From positions 1 through 13,468 of the forward strand of contig JABUTQ010000136.1 of NCBI GenBank assembly GCA_021443605.1: DNA of 13,468 bases, read 5' to 3'. The notes beneath the pieces are model-generated. The model was not told where the DNA came from, made no database searches, and worked only from the letters and a program-made list of their open reading frames with translations. The position numbers and the translations under genes were made by a program. The first letter of the stretch is position 1; each line of letters begins with the position of its first letter. This stretch comes from Bacteroidales bacterium. Lineage in GTDB: Bacteria; Bacteroidota; Bacteroidia; Bacteroidales; UBA932. Shown here piece after piece: positions 6,693-13,468 of this stretch.

Positions 6693-9095
6693 ATGAAGAT
6701 GAATCTATTCAGAACATTTTTCACGATGGCTGCAGTGACCATTTGTGCGGCTCTATCGGCACAGAACAATCCCGTTGCAGATGGAAAGGCTGTAGTAGTT
6801 GTGGGGAACGCCCGTTTTACCGTGCTTACAGACAGACTTTTACGAATGGAATGGGCACAGGATGGAAAGTTCGAGGACAATGCAACCCTTGCAATCATCA
6901 ACAGGAATCTCCCCGTGCCGTCCTTCACGGCTTCCCCCAAAGGCAATGGGGTGCAGATAAAGACCAAGTCGCTGACATTGCTCTATGACGGCTCCGGAAA
7001 ATTTGACGGAAACAATCTCTGCGTCACCTTCAAGATGAACGGCAAAAGTGTCACCTGGCGCCCCGGAATGGAGGGCAAAGGCAATCTGCTTGGCACCTCC
7101 CGCACCCTCGACGGATGTGAGGGGCGAGACAAGCTCCGTGCTTCTGACCCTATGGAGCCCGGCATTCTCTCCCGCGATGGATGGGCAATCGTTGATGAGA
7201 GTTCTCGCCACATCCTCGTGAAAAATGACTCTGATTGGGGCGAATGGGTGCAGGCTCGTCCGCAAGGGGAAAGACAGGATTTGTACATCTTTGCATACGG
7301 ACACGATTATCTATCTGCTTTAGAGGATTTTACAAAGGTTGCAGGGAAGATTCCAATGCCCCCCAAGTTTGTCTTCGGATATTGGTGGAGCCGCTATTGG
7401 GCATACTCCGATAGTGAATTCCTGGAGCTTGGATCAGAGTTTCGCAATCGCCAAATCCCTATGGACGTGATGATTATCGATATGGATTGGCATCAGACAT
7501 ATCCTTCTGCATCAAGAAGGGAGCGCCGAGACGAGTTTGGCCAGTCTATCGGATGGACTGGTTATTCGTGGAACCGCGACCTCTTCGGTGATCCGCAGGG
7601 CTTCCTCGGAGAGCTCCACTCTATGGGTTTCAAGACGGCGCTCAATCTTCATCCCGCTTCGGGAATAAGGCCCCGTGAAGACAGCTACGATGCTTTTGTT
7701 GCGGATTACACTTCCCGCACATCCGACTACGACGGCCCGCAAGGATTCATATATCAAGGCGGAGAAAAGAAGCAGGACGGTACTGTCGGCAAGAAAGGGT
7801 ATCGCGCCGCCGTACCATATCGTATGGATCAGATGGAATGGGCAGACGCCTATTTTAATAGTGTGATTCATCCTCTTCAGAATCAAGGAGTTGACTTCTG
7901 GTGGCTCGATTGGCAGCAATGGAAGCAGAGCAAATATGTGGATGGATTGAGCAACACCTTCTGGATTAATTACACCTTCTTCAACGACAAGGTGAGAGCC
8001 AACCTGGGCAACGCTCCGGAAGATTCGGAGCGTCCGATGACATATCACCGCTGGGGTGGTCTGGGCAGCCACAGATATCAGCTTGGATTCTCCGGCGACA
8101 CCTACATCAATTGGGACGTGCTCGGATTCCTTCCGTATTTCACAGCCACGGCTTCGAATGTCGGCTATGGTTACTGGGGGCACGACCTTGGCGGCCACAT
8201 GCAGCATGGTGAGATTCCTACCGACCCCGAGCTATACACAAGATGGCTCCAATACGGAGTGTTCTCACCGCTGTTTAAGACACACTGCACCAGTTCTGCC
8301 ATAATTGAGCGCAGGATATGGACATTCAAGGAGCATTATCCGTATATGCTGGATGCCTTCAATCTTCGCTATGCCCTTACTCCATACATTTATGACGCAG
8401 CCCGTCAGGCATACGATACCGGCGTTTCACTCTGCCGTCCGCTTTATTACTATTATCCCGAAGACAATCAGGCATATACCTTCAAGGATCAATATATGTT
8501 CGGAGATAATATCCTTGCGGCAACTATCTGTGAACCAATTGATTCTGTAAAGGGTACCGCTTCGCGCGAGGTATGGTTCCCAGCCGGAAACGACTGGTAT
8601 GATATGGCCCATCACAAGATGATAAAGGGTGGAGCCGTCAAGACATTGGAATACACTATCGCCGAGAATTGCTGGTTTGTAAAAGCAGGATGTATCATTC
8701 CTCTGGCACAGAAGGGGATACAGAGTTTGCAGGACAGAACGAATGCTCTGCGCATCTATATAGCTCCAGGCAAGGGAAAATCTTCATACACGCACTATGA
8801 AGACGATGAGACCAGCCAGGCCTATTCGTCAGACTTTGCCACAACGATGATTACTAAAGAAGCGAATGCTTCCGGATGTATCGTGAAAGTCGCAGCCCGC
8901 AAGGGGGCTTACAAGGGGATGGATAAACAAAGAGACCTCACGATTGTGCTCGGAGGTCTCTCTCGCAAACCTTTATCTGTCACCATTGATGGTAATAGCC
9001 TTGAATGTTATTACAATGCCGAAACCCTTGAGGCGGAAGCCAAACTTCCGGTAATGGATGCGGACAAAGCCGTTACAGTAGAGATAAAGTTCTGA
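6693..9095 (+). CDS. GH31 glycoside hydrolase, probable periplasmic alpha-glucosidase
   Basis: This 800-residue GH31 enzyme has an N-terminal signal peptide with a likely LSA-Q cleavage near residue 23, so it is probably periplasmic. The GH31 N-terminal beta domain includes residues about 25-220 (VGNARFTVLTDRLLRMEW). The barrel opens at PPKFVFGYWWSRYWAYSD and contains VMIIDMDWH. The putative nucleophile is D406 in FWWLDWQQW, and the putative acid/base is D469 in FSGDTYINWDVL, followed by NVGYGYWGHDLGGHM. C-terminal beta domains include WFPAGNDWYD and the YEDDETSQAY segment. It lies three bases after susA, and ATG 6699 is an alternative start. GH31 enzymes release non-reducing-end alpha-linked sugars. 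The operon argues for alpha-glucosidase on maltooligosaccharides, doing the job of GH97 SusB. Family members of this sequence type are not all glucosidases, so the substrate is inference. Confidence 0.9.
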   Translation: MKMNLFRTFFTMAAVTICAALSAQNNPVADGKAVVVVGNARFTVLTDRLLRMEWAQDGKFEDNATLAIINRNLPVPSFTASPKGNGVQIKTKSLTLLYDGSGKFDGNNLCVTFKMNGKSVTWRPGMEGKGNLLGTSRTLDGCEGRDKLRASDPMEPGILSRDGWAIVDESSRHILVKNDSDWGEWVQARPQGERQDLYIFAYGHDYLSALEDFTKVAGKIPMPPKFVFGYWWSRYWAYSDSEFLELGSEFRNRQIPMDVMIIDMDWHQTYPSASRRERRDEFGQSIGWTGYSWNRDLFGDPQGFLGELHSMGFKTALNLHPASGIRPREDSYDAFVADYTSRTSDYDGPQGFIYQGGEKKQDGTVGKKGYRAAVPYRMDQMEWADAYFNSVIHPLQNQGVDFWWLDWQQWKQSKYVDGLSNTFWINYTFFNDKVRANLGNAPEDSERPMTYHRWGGLGSHRYQLGFSGDTYINWDVLGFLPYFTATASNVGYGYWGHDLGGHMQHGEIPTDPELYTRWLQYGVFSPLFKTHCTSSAIIERRIWTFKEHYPYMLDAFNLRYALTPYIYDAARQAYDTGVSLCRPLYYYYPEDNQAYTFKDQYMFGDNILAATICEPIDSVKGTASREVWFPAGNDWYDMAHHKMIKGGAVKTLEYTIAENCWFVKAGCIIPLAQKGIQSLQDRTNALRIYIAPGKGKSSYTHYEDDETSQAYSSDFATTMITKEANASGCIVKVAARKGAYKGMDKQRDLTIVLGGLSRKPLSVTIDGNSLECYYNAETLEAEAKLPVMDADKAVTVEIKF

Positions 9096-9118
9096 TAACT
9101 GAATATTTGACTATTTTG

Positions 9119-9155
9119 GAGCTGTTTCGTCCTAATCGAGACAGCTCTTTTTTTT
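9119..9155 (+). terminator. Intrinsic terminator ending the starch locus
   Basis: GAGCTGTTTCG (9119-9129) pairs with CGAGACAGCTC (9137-9147) over 11 bp with one G-T pair. The loop is seven bases, and eight T follow (9148-9155). It sits 23 bases after the GH31 stop. The T-run overlaps the end of the convergent - strand gene (stop at 9154-9156). On the - strand no T-run follows the hairpin, so it looks mainly effective for + transcripts. Confidence 0.88.
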
Positions 9156-9882
9156 AGAGAGAATCGGGATAAGGCCATACCAACCCCATTTTCTGCCCTT
9201 TCTCCTGGGTGATTGTGGGGCGCCCTTCATAGTTGGTTCCGAAATACGGTTGGGCGCAAGTCAAAAGCCAAGGCATTACGGCTCTGAATGTTGTAGGTGA
9301 TTCTGACGAGATTACGTCATTTATCTCGACTTTCCATGTCGGTTTCTTCGTGTAGCAGTCAACAGCAAGTATAGCTACTCCTATAGGGGTCTGGTATTGT
9401 GCCTTGTAAGCAGTCTTTCTGTTTGAATATGAGCGTGTTTCAGCTTTTGCTTTTGTCTCTGTCGAAGTGAAGGCGTTCAGCAGTGACACGAAATCGAAGT
9501 CGCGTTCCTTGACTGTTTCGTGTGTCGTTGAACTCACTTTGCCTTTCGTCTCGGAATAACTTGAGGTAGATGAAGTTTCAGTTGTTCCAACATATTTTTC
9601 TTCGCCCATGAAGTAAGCGAGGACTATGCACAAGTCTGCCTTGTCGGGATTAGTTTCATTGTATCCCGATTCATTGAGGCGTTTTTTGAGATGATTTGCG
9701 TATTCATTAAACGCAAGGTCGTCTGTCAATGTGGAATCTGCCGGTATTACATAATAGCTTTTTTTAAGTGGGGTGGTCCCAAAACTGCTGACGCTGCAGA
9801 TGAACGTAGAACCGCAGCCGGAAAGCCCCATCAAAAGAACAAGGCAGATGGAACTAAAGAAAATTTTCTTAATCGCTTTCAT
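9154..9882 (-). CDS. Uncharacterised lipoprotein, possibly DUF4136-like
   Basis: This 242-residue protein has a clear lipoprotein signal peptide with lipobox L20-S-G-C23. I do not recognise a firm function. The segment SYYVIPADSTLTDDLAFNEYANHLKKRLNESGY followed by NPDKADLCIVLAYF resembles small Bacteroidota lipoproteins of the DUF4136 type, but that is a resemblance from memory. Residues about 100-160 are unusually rich in Ser, Thr, Lys and Glu (ETSSTSSYSETKGKVSSTTH), probably an exposed flexible loop or insertion. The C-terminal part is more ordered (GVAILAVDCYTKKPTWKVEI, then MPWLLTCAQPYFG). On the - strand it follows the tri-haem peroxidase gene by 35 bases with no terminator between them, so they are probably co-transcribed. 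That is the only functional clue. Confidence 0.8.
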   Translation of the reverse strand: MKAIKKIFFSSICLVLLMGLSGCGSTFICSVSSFGTTPLKKSYYVIPADSTLTDDLAFNEYANHLKKRLNESGYNETNPDKADLCIVLAYFMGEEKYVGTTETSSTSSYSETKGKVSSTTHETVKERDFDFVSLLNAFTSTETKAKAETRSYSNRKTAYKAQYQTPIGVAILAVDCYTKKPTWKVEINDVISSESPTTFRAVMPWLLTCAQPYFGTNYEGRPTITQEKGQKMGLVWPYPDSL

Positions 9883-9917
9883 TATAATTGGTTTGTAATA
9901 GTTTGTCTATTAATGAT

Positions 9918-11246
9918 TTATAAGGTTTTGAGGAAAGAGACGATTTTTGCGGTTTCCTCTTCTGATATTTCTATTCCTTCTTGATACCAAGCCATATCTT
10001 CAACCGCCTCTTCGAGGGTGTTTTTGGTGCCATCGTGGAAATAAGGCCAGGTGTGGGCAACGTTCCTGAGCCCCGGAACTTTAAACCGGTGGAGGTCGTA
10101 AGGGAGAGATGTGACACTGAAATGACCTTTGTCGTCTATCACTGCATCTGTCTTTCTGTCTGCAAAATAGTCGTTTTTCAACCCCAGATATTCATAACTG
10201 AGCCCCCCGACATTCACGCCGCAGTGGCAGCCGGCGCAATTCCTCTCCTTGAATGCCTTGTAACCGGCCTTCGCTTCGTTTGAAATGGCATTTTCATCCC
10301 CCTTGAGATAAGTGTCAAATGCTCCGTCGGGAGTTATGAGGGTGCGCTCGTAATGTTCAATTGCGTCTGTTATCGTCTCTTGTGACACCTCAGGATATAC
10401 TTTGCAGAATTTATCTGTAAAGTTTTTGTCTGCAATCAGTTTGGCCACAATCTGACCGAATGACTCGCTTGCCATTTCTACGGGATTCACGGGCGGACCT
10501 GCCGCCTGCTCGGCAAGAGTGGCTGCCCTTCCGTCCCAGAATTGGACGAAATTGAATACCGAGTTGAGCACCGTGGGGGCGTTGACTGTGCCGATTGCAT
10601 CGTTAACTCCATCGGAAAGTTGTTCATTATCAACACCATATTTGTCCAAGAGATGGCAACTTGCGCAAGAAAGCGAATTGTCCAAAGAGAGGCGGGTGTC
10701 GTTAAACAATGCCTCTCCAAGTGGCACTTTGTTATAATCCGGAGCGAGATGAGCCACGTCAGGGATTGCACTTATTGGCTCATCTTTAAATTTGGAAGCA
10801 TTACCGTTTGGATAGATATTGCGACGATATTTCTTTCCCCAATCCTGCACAATTGACGCTTCTTTTTTTGTCAACTTAGCTTTCCAGTTGAGGATGCTGA
10901 AATGTTTCGGGGGCATAGCACCGTTTTCTGCAATCATCTCTATGCGAAGCACGTTCGGCAGACTCATTCCGTCCTGCGAATCAAGTTGCGACAAGGCAGC
11001 GTCCATATCGAAAGCCCTGACTCCCTCGTTTGCACTCTCTTCTATCATTTTTTTCATTGTCGGCATGGAATGGTACCACGGAAAATCAGGAGTTTGGGAG
11101 TGACATACTGTACATCCCCCTTTGGAGAGGACCTCCAAGGCTTGTTCCTGCAGAGGAAGCTCTTTTTTAGGTGTCCTATTTACAAATAATATTGTACAAG
11201 TGACTATTGCGATAGCTAAAAATACGAATACAAGAGTTTTTTTCAT
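9918..11246 (-). CDS. Tri-haem cytochrome c peroxidase-family protein (haem-binding domain + CcpA/MauG)
   Basis: This 442-residue protein has an N-terminal hydrophobic segment (about residues 5-22) that probably anchors it in the inner membrane facing the periplasm; no clear signal peptidase site is seen. It carries three CXXCH haem c sites. The first, CTVCH (45-49), is followed by PWYHSMP, which fits the small haem-binding domain often found alone in Bacteroidota. The second, CASCH (194-198), and third, CAGCH (337-341), belong to a di-haem peroxidase/MauG unit that also shows VPLGEALFNDTRLS, FVQFWDGRA, GPPVNPVEMA and the late FKVPGLRNVAHTWPYFHDG motif. Classic bacterial CcpA has two haems. 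A third N-terminal haem could pass electrons from quinol or a cytochrome to the peroxidase haems, as in tri-haem quinol peroxidases. The role is probably H2O2 reduction. It is divergent from psuK and followed by a lipoprotein gene. Confidence 0.9.
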   Translation of the reverse strand: MKKTLVFVFLAIAIVTCTILFVNRTPKKELPLQEQALEVLSKGGCTVCHSQTPDFPWYHSMPTMKKMIEESANEGVRAFDMDAALSQLDSQDGMSLPNVLRIEMIAENGAMPPKHFSILNWKAKLTKKEASIVQDWGKKYRRNIYPNGNASKFKDEPISAIPDVAHLAPDYNKVPLGEALFNDTRLSLDNSLSCASCHLLDKYGVDNEQLSDGVNDAIGTVNAPTVLNSVFNFVQFWDGRAATLAEQAAGPPVNPVEMASESFGQIVAKLIADKNFTDKFCKVYPEVSQETITDAIEHYERTLITPDGAFDTYLKGDENAISNEAKAGYKAFKERNCAGCHCGVNVGGLSYEYLGLKNDYFADRKTDAVIDDKGHFSVTSLPYDLHRFKVPGLRNVAHTWPYFHDGTKNTLEEAVEDMAWYQEGIEISEEETAKIVSFLKTL

Positions 11247-11353
11247 TGTACTTTACAAGTTTGTTGAGATTACATAATCGGAACAATCAAACATCAAAAA
11301 TAATAAAAAAATCGTAACTTCGCATTCCGTATATCATATAGTTGGAAATAAAT
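11247..11353. promoter_or_regulatory. Divergent intergenic promoter region (peroxidase / psuK)
   Basis: This AT-rich 107-bp gap separates divergent genes. On the + strand, TAACTTCG (11315-11322) is close to the Bacteroidota -7 consensus TAnnTTTG and lies about 30 bases before the psuK ATG. On the - strand, the complement of 11295-11302 reads TATTTTTG, a full match to the same consensus, about 50 bases before the peroxidase ATG. I could not find a TTTG -33 element at the right spacing for either, so promoter placement is tentative. Confidence 0.45.
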
Positions 11354-12274
11354 ATGGGACGAAAACATCGAGTTGCGGTGGTGGGCGGTGCAAATATCGA
11401 CCTCACTGCAATGCCGTATGAAAAATATGTTGCCGGCGATTCCTGCCCCGGCAGTTTAGCCGTTACTTATGGTGGAGTGGGGCGTAACATTGCTCATAAT
11501 CTGGCACTTATGGGGTGTAAAGTATCGCTTGTTACGGTATTTGGAGACGATGTGTTTGCCACCGGTCTAAAGAGCGATTGTGAGAGAATTGGCATCGATA
11601 TAAGCCGGTGCGCTACCATTGCCGGAAAAAAGAGTTCTATGTTCATCAGCATAAATGACGAAAATGGAGAGTTGATGTCTGCCGTTGCCGCAATGGATAT
11701 TGCGGATTGTCTCACACCGGAATTTGTAAGTTCGCGAATCGCCTTTCTCAACTCATTTGATGTTGTGGTTCTTGAGGCCAATCTCCCTTCGGAAACCATA
11801 GCCTATATCTTGGACAATTGCACTGTGCCGGTTTTTGCCGACACTGTTTCTGCGCCCAAGAGCCATAAGATATTCAATGTTTTGAATGGAGACCGCCACA
11901 TCCATACACTTAAATTGAACAGGGTAGAGGCTCAAGAGCTGACCGATGATGATATGGCTGACAATGAGGCGCTTGGACGTGTGGCAACCCTTCTTCACAG
12001 CAAGGGGGTGCAGCGTGTTTTCATTACTCTTGGATCACAGGGGCTCTATTATGGCGACTGTGAAGGGAGCCGTTTCGTTCCGTGCCAAAAGGTGTCGGTG
12101 GTGAATGCCAGCGGTGCGGGGGATGCTTTTCTGTCCGGCGTAATCTTCGCATTCTTAAAGGATTTGGATATCAATTCAACTATAAGATGTGCCATGCGTG
12201 CCTCGGCTCTCACATTGCAATGTATTGAGGCAGTAAATCCTGAAATCAACGAAAAATATCTTCTCTATGAATAA
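11354..12274 (+). CDS. psuK: Pseudouridine kinase (PfkB family)
   Basis: This 306-residue PfkB-family carbohydrate kinase should phosphorylate pseudouridine to pseudouridine 5'-phosphate in the cytoplasm. ATG 11354 is preferred to an in-frame TTG at 11342, because it begins directly with MGRKHRVAVVGGANIDL, the usual first strand. The N-terminal family signature is GGVGRNIAHNLALMG, and the C-terminal signature is NASGAGDAFLSGV with the catalytic base D257. PfkB kinases are hard to assign by sequence alone. The pseudouridine call rests mainly on the overlap of its 3' end with psuG (8 bases), the standard pairing for this pathway. A nucleoside transporter gene is not seen in the window. Other nucleoside or sugar kinase activity is possible. 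Confidence 0.87.
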   Translation: MGRKHRVAVVGGANIDLTAMPYEKYVAGDSCPGSLAVTYGGVGRNIAHNLALMGCKVSLVTVFGDDVFATGLKSDCERIGIDISRCATIAGKKSSMFISINDENGELMSAVAAMDIADCLTPEFVSSRIAFLNSFDVVVLEANLPSETIAYILDNCTVPVFADTVSAPKSHKIFNVLNGDRHIHTLKLNRVEAQELTDDDMADNEALGRVATLLHSKGVQRVFITLGSQGLYYGDCEGSRFVPCQKVSVVNASGAGDAFLSGVIFAFLKDLDINSTIRCAMRASALTLQCIEAVNPEINEKYLLYE

Positions 12275-13184
12275 TAATTATCTCTCTGTTGCTCCGGAAG
12301 TGGCTGAAGCAATCGCCACAGGGAAACCTGTAGTAGCCCTCGAATCCACCATAATATCCCACGGAATGCCATATCCGCAGAATGTAGAAACTGCCTTGCG
12401 TGTGGAGCAAACAATCCGCGACAACGGCGCAGTGCCTGCAACAATCGCCATCATCGGTGGCAAACTCAAAGCCGGTCTCAGTCGTGAAGAGATTGAATAT
12501 CTGGGTGTTAAGGGGCAGGAAGTCGTGAAGGCTTCCCGTCGTGACCTGCCGGTGCTTGTTGCCCGTGGGGCAGACGGAGCAACCACTGTCGCCACCACTA
12601 TGATTATCGCAGCTATGGCAGGTATCAAAGTCTTTGCAACCGGAGGCATAGGAGGGGTACATCGCGGGGCTGAAACCACGATGGATATCTCTGCCGATTT
12701 GGAAGAACTTGCCCAAACGCCGGTGATGGTAGTATGTGCCGGTGCGAAATCCATCCTCGACCTTGGACTTACGCTTGAATATCTTGAGACCAAAGGGGTG
12801 CCGGTAATAGGATTCGGAACTGACGAACTTCCTGCGTTTTACACGCGCAAAAGTGGCTATAGTGTTGATTATCGCATAGATACGGAAAAAGAACTGGCAG
12901 CTGCATTCAAAGCGAAACTCAGTATGGGACTTAAAGGGGGGATGCTTGTGACCAATCCTATTCCCGAGTGCTATTCAATGGATCCCGAATACATAAACAA
13001 GGTGATAGACGATGCTGTGAAAGAAGCCGAAAGACTTGGCATTCACGGAAAAAAGGTGACTCCGTTCCTGCTTGCCAAGGTGGCTGAAACCACGGCGGGG
13101 GAGAGCCTCGCTTCCAACATCCAGCTTGTGCTGAACAATGCCGTCCTCGCCGCCCGCACCGCCGCGTACCTATCTGTGAGGTGA
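12267..13184 (+). CDS. psuG: Pseudouridine-5'-phosphate glycosidase
   Basis: This 305-residue cytoplasmic enzyme splits pseudouridine 5'-phosphate into uracil and ribose 5-phosphate, breaking the C-C glycosidic bond. The residues reported for the E. coli enzyme (Glu31, Lys93, His137, Asp149, Lys166, Asn289) all appear here at a constant offset of five: E26 (ALESTIISHGMPYPQN), K88 (VVKASRRD), H132 (GGIGGVHRG), D144, K161 (CAGAKSILD, the covalent-adduct lysine) and N284 (ESLASN). The numbering of the reference enzyme is from memory. The length is normal and nothing is missing. The start overlaps the end of psuK by 8 bases, so translation is probably coupled. The stop codon TGA at 13182-13184 lies inside an inverted partial copy of the downstream repeat. 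Confidence 0.95.
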   Translation: MNNNYLSVAPEVAEAIATGKPVVALESTIISHGMPYPQNVETALRVEQTIRDNGAVPATIAIIGGKLKAGLSREEIEYLGVKGQEVVKASRRDLPVLVARGADGATTVATTMIIAAMAGIKVFATGGIGGVHRGAETTMDISADLEELAQTPVMVVCAGAKSILDLGLTLEYLETKGVPVIGFGTDELPAFYTRKSGYSVDYRIDTEKELAAAFKAKLSMGLKGGMLVTNPIPECYSMDPEYINKVIDDAVKEAERLGIHGKKVTPFLLAKVAETTAGESLASNIQLVLNNAVLAARTAAYLSVR

Positions 13185-13193
13185 GATTCTTCG
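13183..13193 (-). repeat. Inverted partial repeat copy over the psuG stop
   Basis: GAGATTCTTCG at 13183-13193 is the exact reverse complement of CGAAGAATCTC, found in each full repeat downstream (first at 13289-13299). The copy begins within the psuG TGA codon. Pairing with a downstream unit would give an 11-bp stem at the end of the psuKG transcript. Confidence 0.7.
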
Positions 13194-13218
13194 GTGTCTC
13201 CATTGGATGTATTTGTGT

Positions 13219-13468
13219 GTCATCAGAACGAAGGCGTCATTCAGAACGAAGGCGTCATTCTGAGCGAAGACGTCATTCTGAGCGTCAGCGAAGAATCTCC
13301 CCGAACAACTTCGTCATTCTGAGCGTCAGCGAAGAATCTCCTTGAACAACCTCGTCATTCTGAGCGTCAGCGAAGAATCTCCCCGAACAGCCTCGTCATT
13401 CTGAGCGTCAGCGAAGAATCTCCCCGAATCTCTTGTCATCCTGAAAGTTAGCACCTCGTCATTCTGAG
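13219..13468 (+). repeat. Intergenic short-repeat array, 18-bp then 41-bp period, running off the window
   Basis: No gene is visible after psuG. The stretch starts with degenerate short copies at 13219-13234, 13235-13252 (CGTCATTCAGAACGAAGG) and 13253-13270 (CGTCATTCTGAGCGAAGA), with an 18-bp period. Longer units follow at 13271-13311, 13312-13352 and 13353-13393, each 41 bp, and 13394-13433 (40 bp). A diverged short copy lies at 13434-13456 and a unit cut by the window end at 13457-13468. The 30-base core begins CGTCATTCTGAGCGTCAGCG and ends AAGAATCTCC; it is identical in the four long units. The 10-11 bases between cores vary (for example CCGAACAACTT and CTTGAACAACCT-like). Each core holds CTGA-GCG-TCAG, a tiny palindrome. 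Similar CATTCTGAGCG...CGAAGAATC sequences recur between genes in many bacteria, as I recall, with no settled function. Confidence 0.85.

Noticed and set aside
7512..8207. 231-residue antisense frame under the GH31 gene
   Set aside because: No signal, domain or promoter is evident, and the + strand carries conserved catalytic motifs over the same bases.
11342..11353. TTG start for psuK
   Set aside because: ATG 11354 leads directly into the first beta strand of the PfkB fold; four extra residues add nothing.
13219..13468. CRISPR array
   Set aside because: The joints between cores are only 10-11 bases and resemble one another, the period changes from 18 to 41, and no cas gene is visible. This is an intergenic repeat family, not repeat-spacer structure.
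13219..13468. Repetitive peptide coded by the array
   Set aside because: The 41-bp period is not a multiple of three, so each unit would be read in a different frame, and no long open frame crosses it.

Overview
The window comes from a Bacteroidales-type bacterium (phylum Bacteroidota). The evidence is a SusD-family outer-membrane glycan-binding lipoprotein, a SusE/SusF-like lipoprotein with Bacteroidota-style signal peptides, no strong Shine-Dalgarno sites, and a -7-like promoter element (TAACTTCG) upstream of a gene. I cannot name the genus.

Bases 1-9095, all on the + strand, are the downstream part of a starch/maltodextrin utilisation locus (a Sus-like polysaccharide utilisation locus). 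It runs: the C-terminal three-quarters of a SusD-like protein (5' end outside the window, presumably preceded by susC); a long surface lipoprotein with five tandem CBM26-like starch-binding modules; a perfect intrinsic-terminator hairpin; then a tight three-gene cassette of lipoprotein GH13 alpha-amylase (SusG role), periplasmic GH13 neopullulanase/cyclomaltodextrinase (susA) and a periplasmic GH31 glucosidase-type enzyme in the place that GH97 SusB holds in Bacteroides thetaiotaomicron. The expected division of labour is capture of starch on the surface by the SusD-like and CBM26 proteins, first cuts by the lipoprotein amylase, import through the unseen SusC, and breakdown to glucose in the periplasm by SusA and the GH31 enzyme. 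A second terminator (9119-9155) closes the locus.

Bases 9154-11246, on the - strand, hold a two-gene unit: a membrane-anchored cytochrome c peroxidase-family protein with three CXXCH haem sites (an N-terminal haem-binding domain fused to a di-haem peroxidase), then an unrecognised Ser/Thr-rich lipoprotein.

Bases 11354-13184, on the + strand, hold a pseudouridine catabolism pair, psuK and psuG, overlapping by 8 bases. All known PsuG active-site residues are present. A divergent promoter region lies between psuK and the peroxidase.

Bases 13183-13468 contain no gene. They hold an array of short interspersed repeats (core CGTCATTCTGAGCG...CGAAGAATCTCC) that moves from an 18-bp to a 41-bp period, runs off the window end, and has an inverted partial copy over the psuG stop codon. 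This array is the least explained element here. The other notable points are the terminator placed 9 bases before the amylase start, an Arg/Gly-rich insertion in SusA, the five-module starch-binding protein, and the tri-haem peroxidase fusion.
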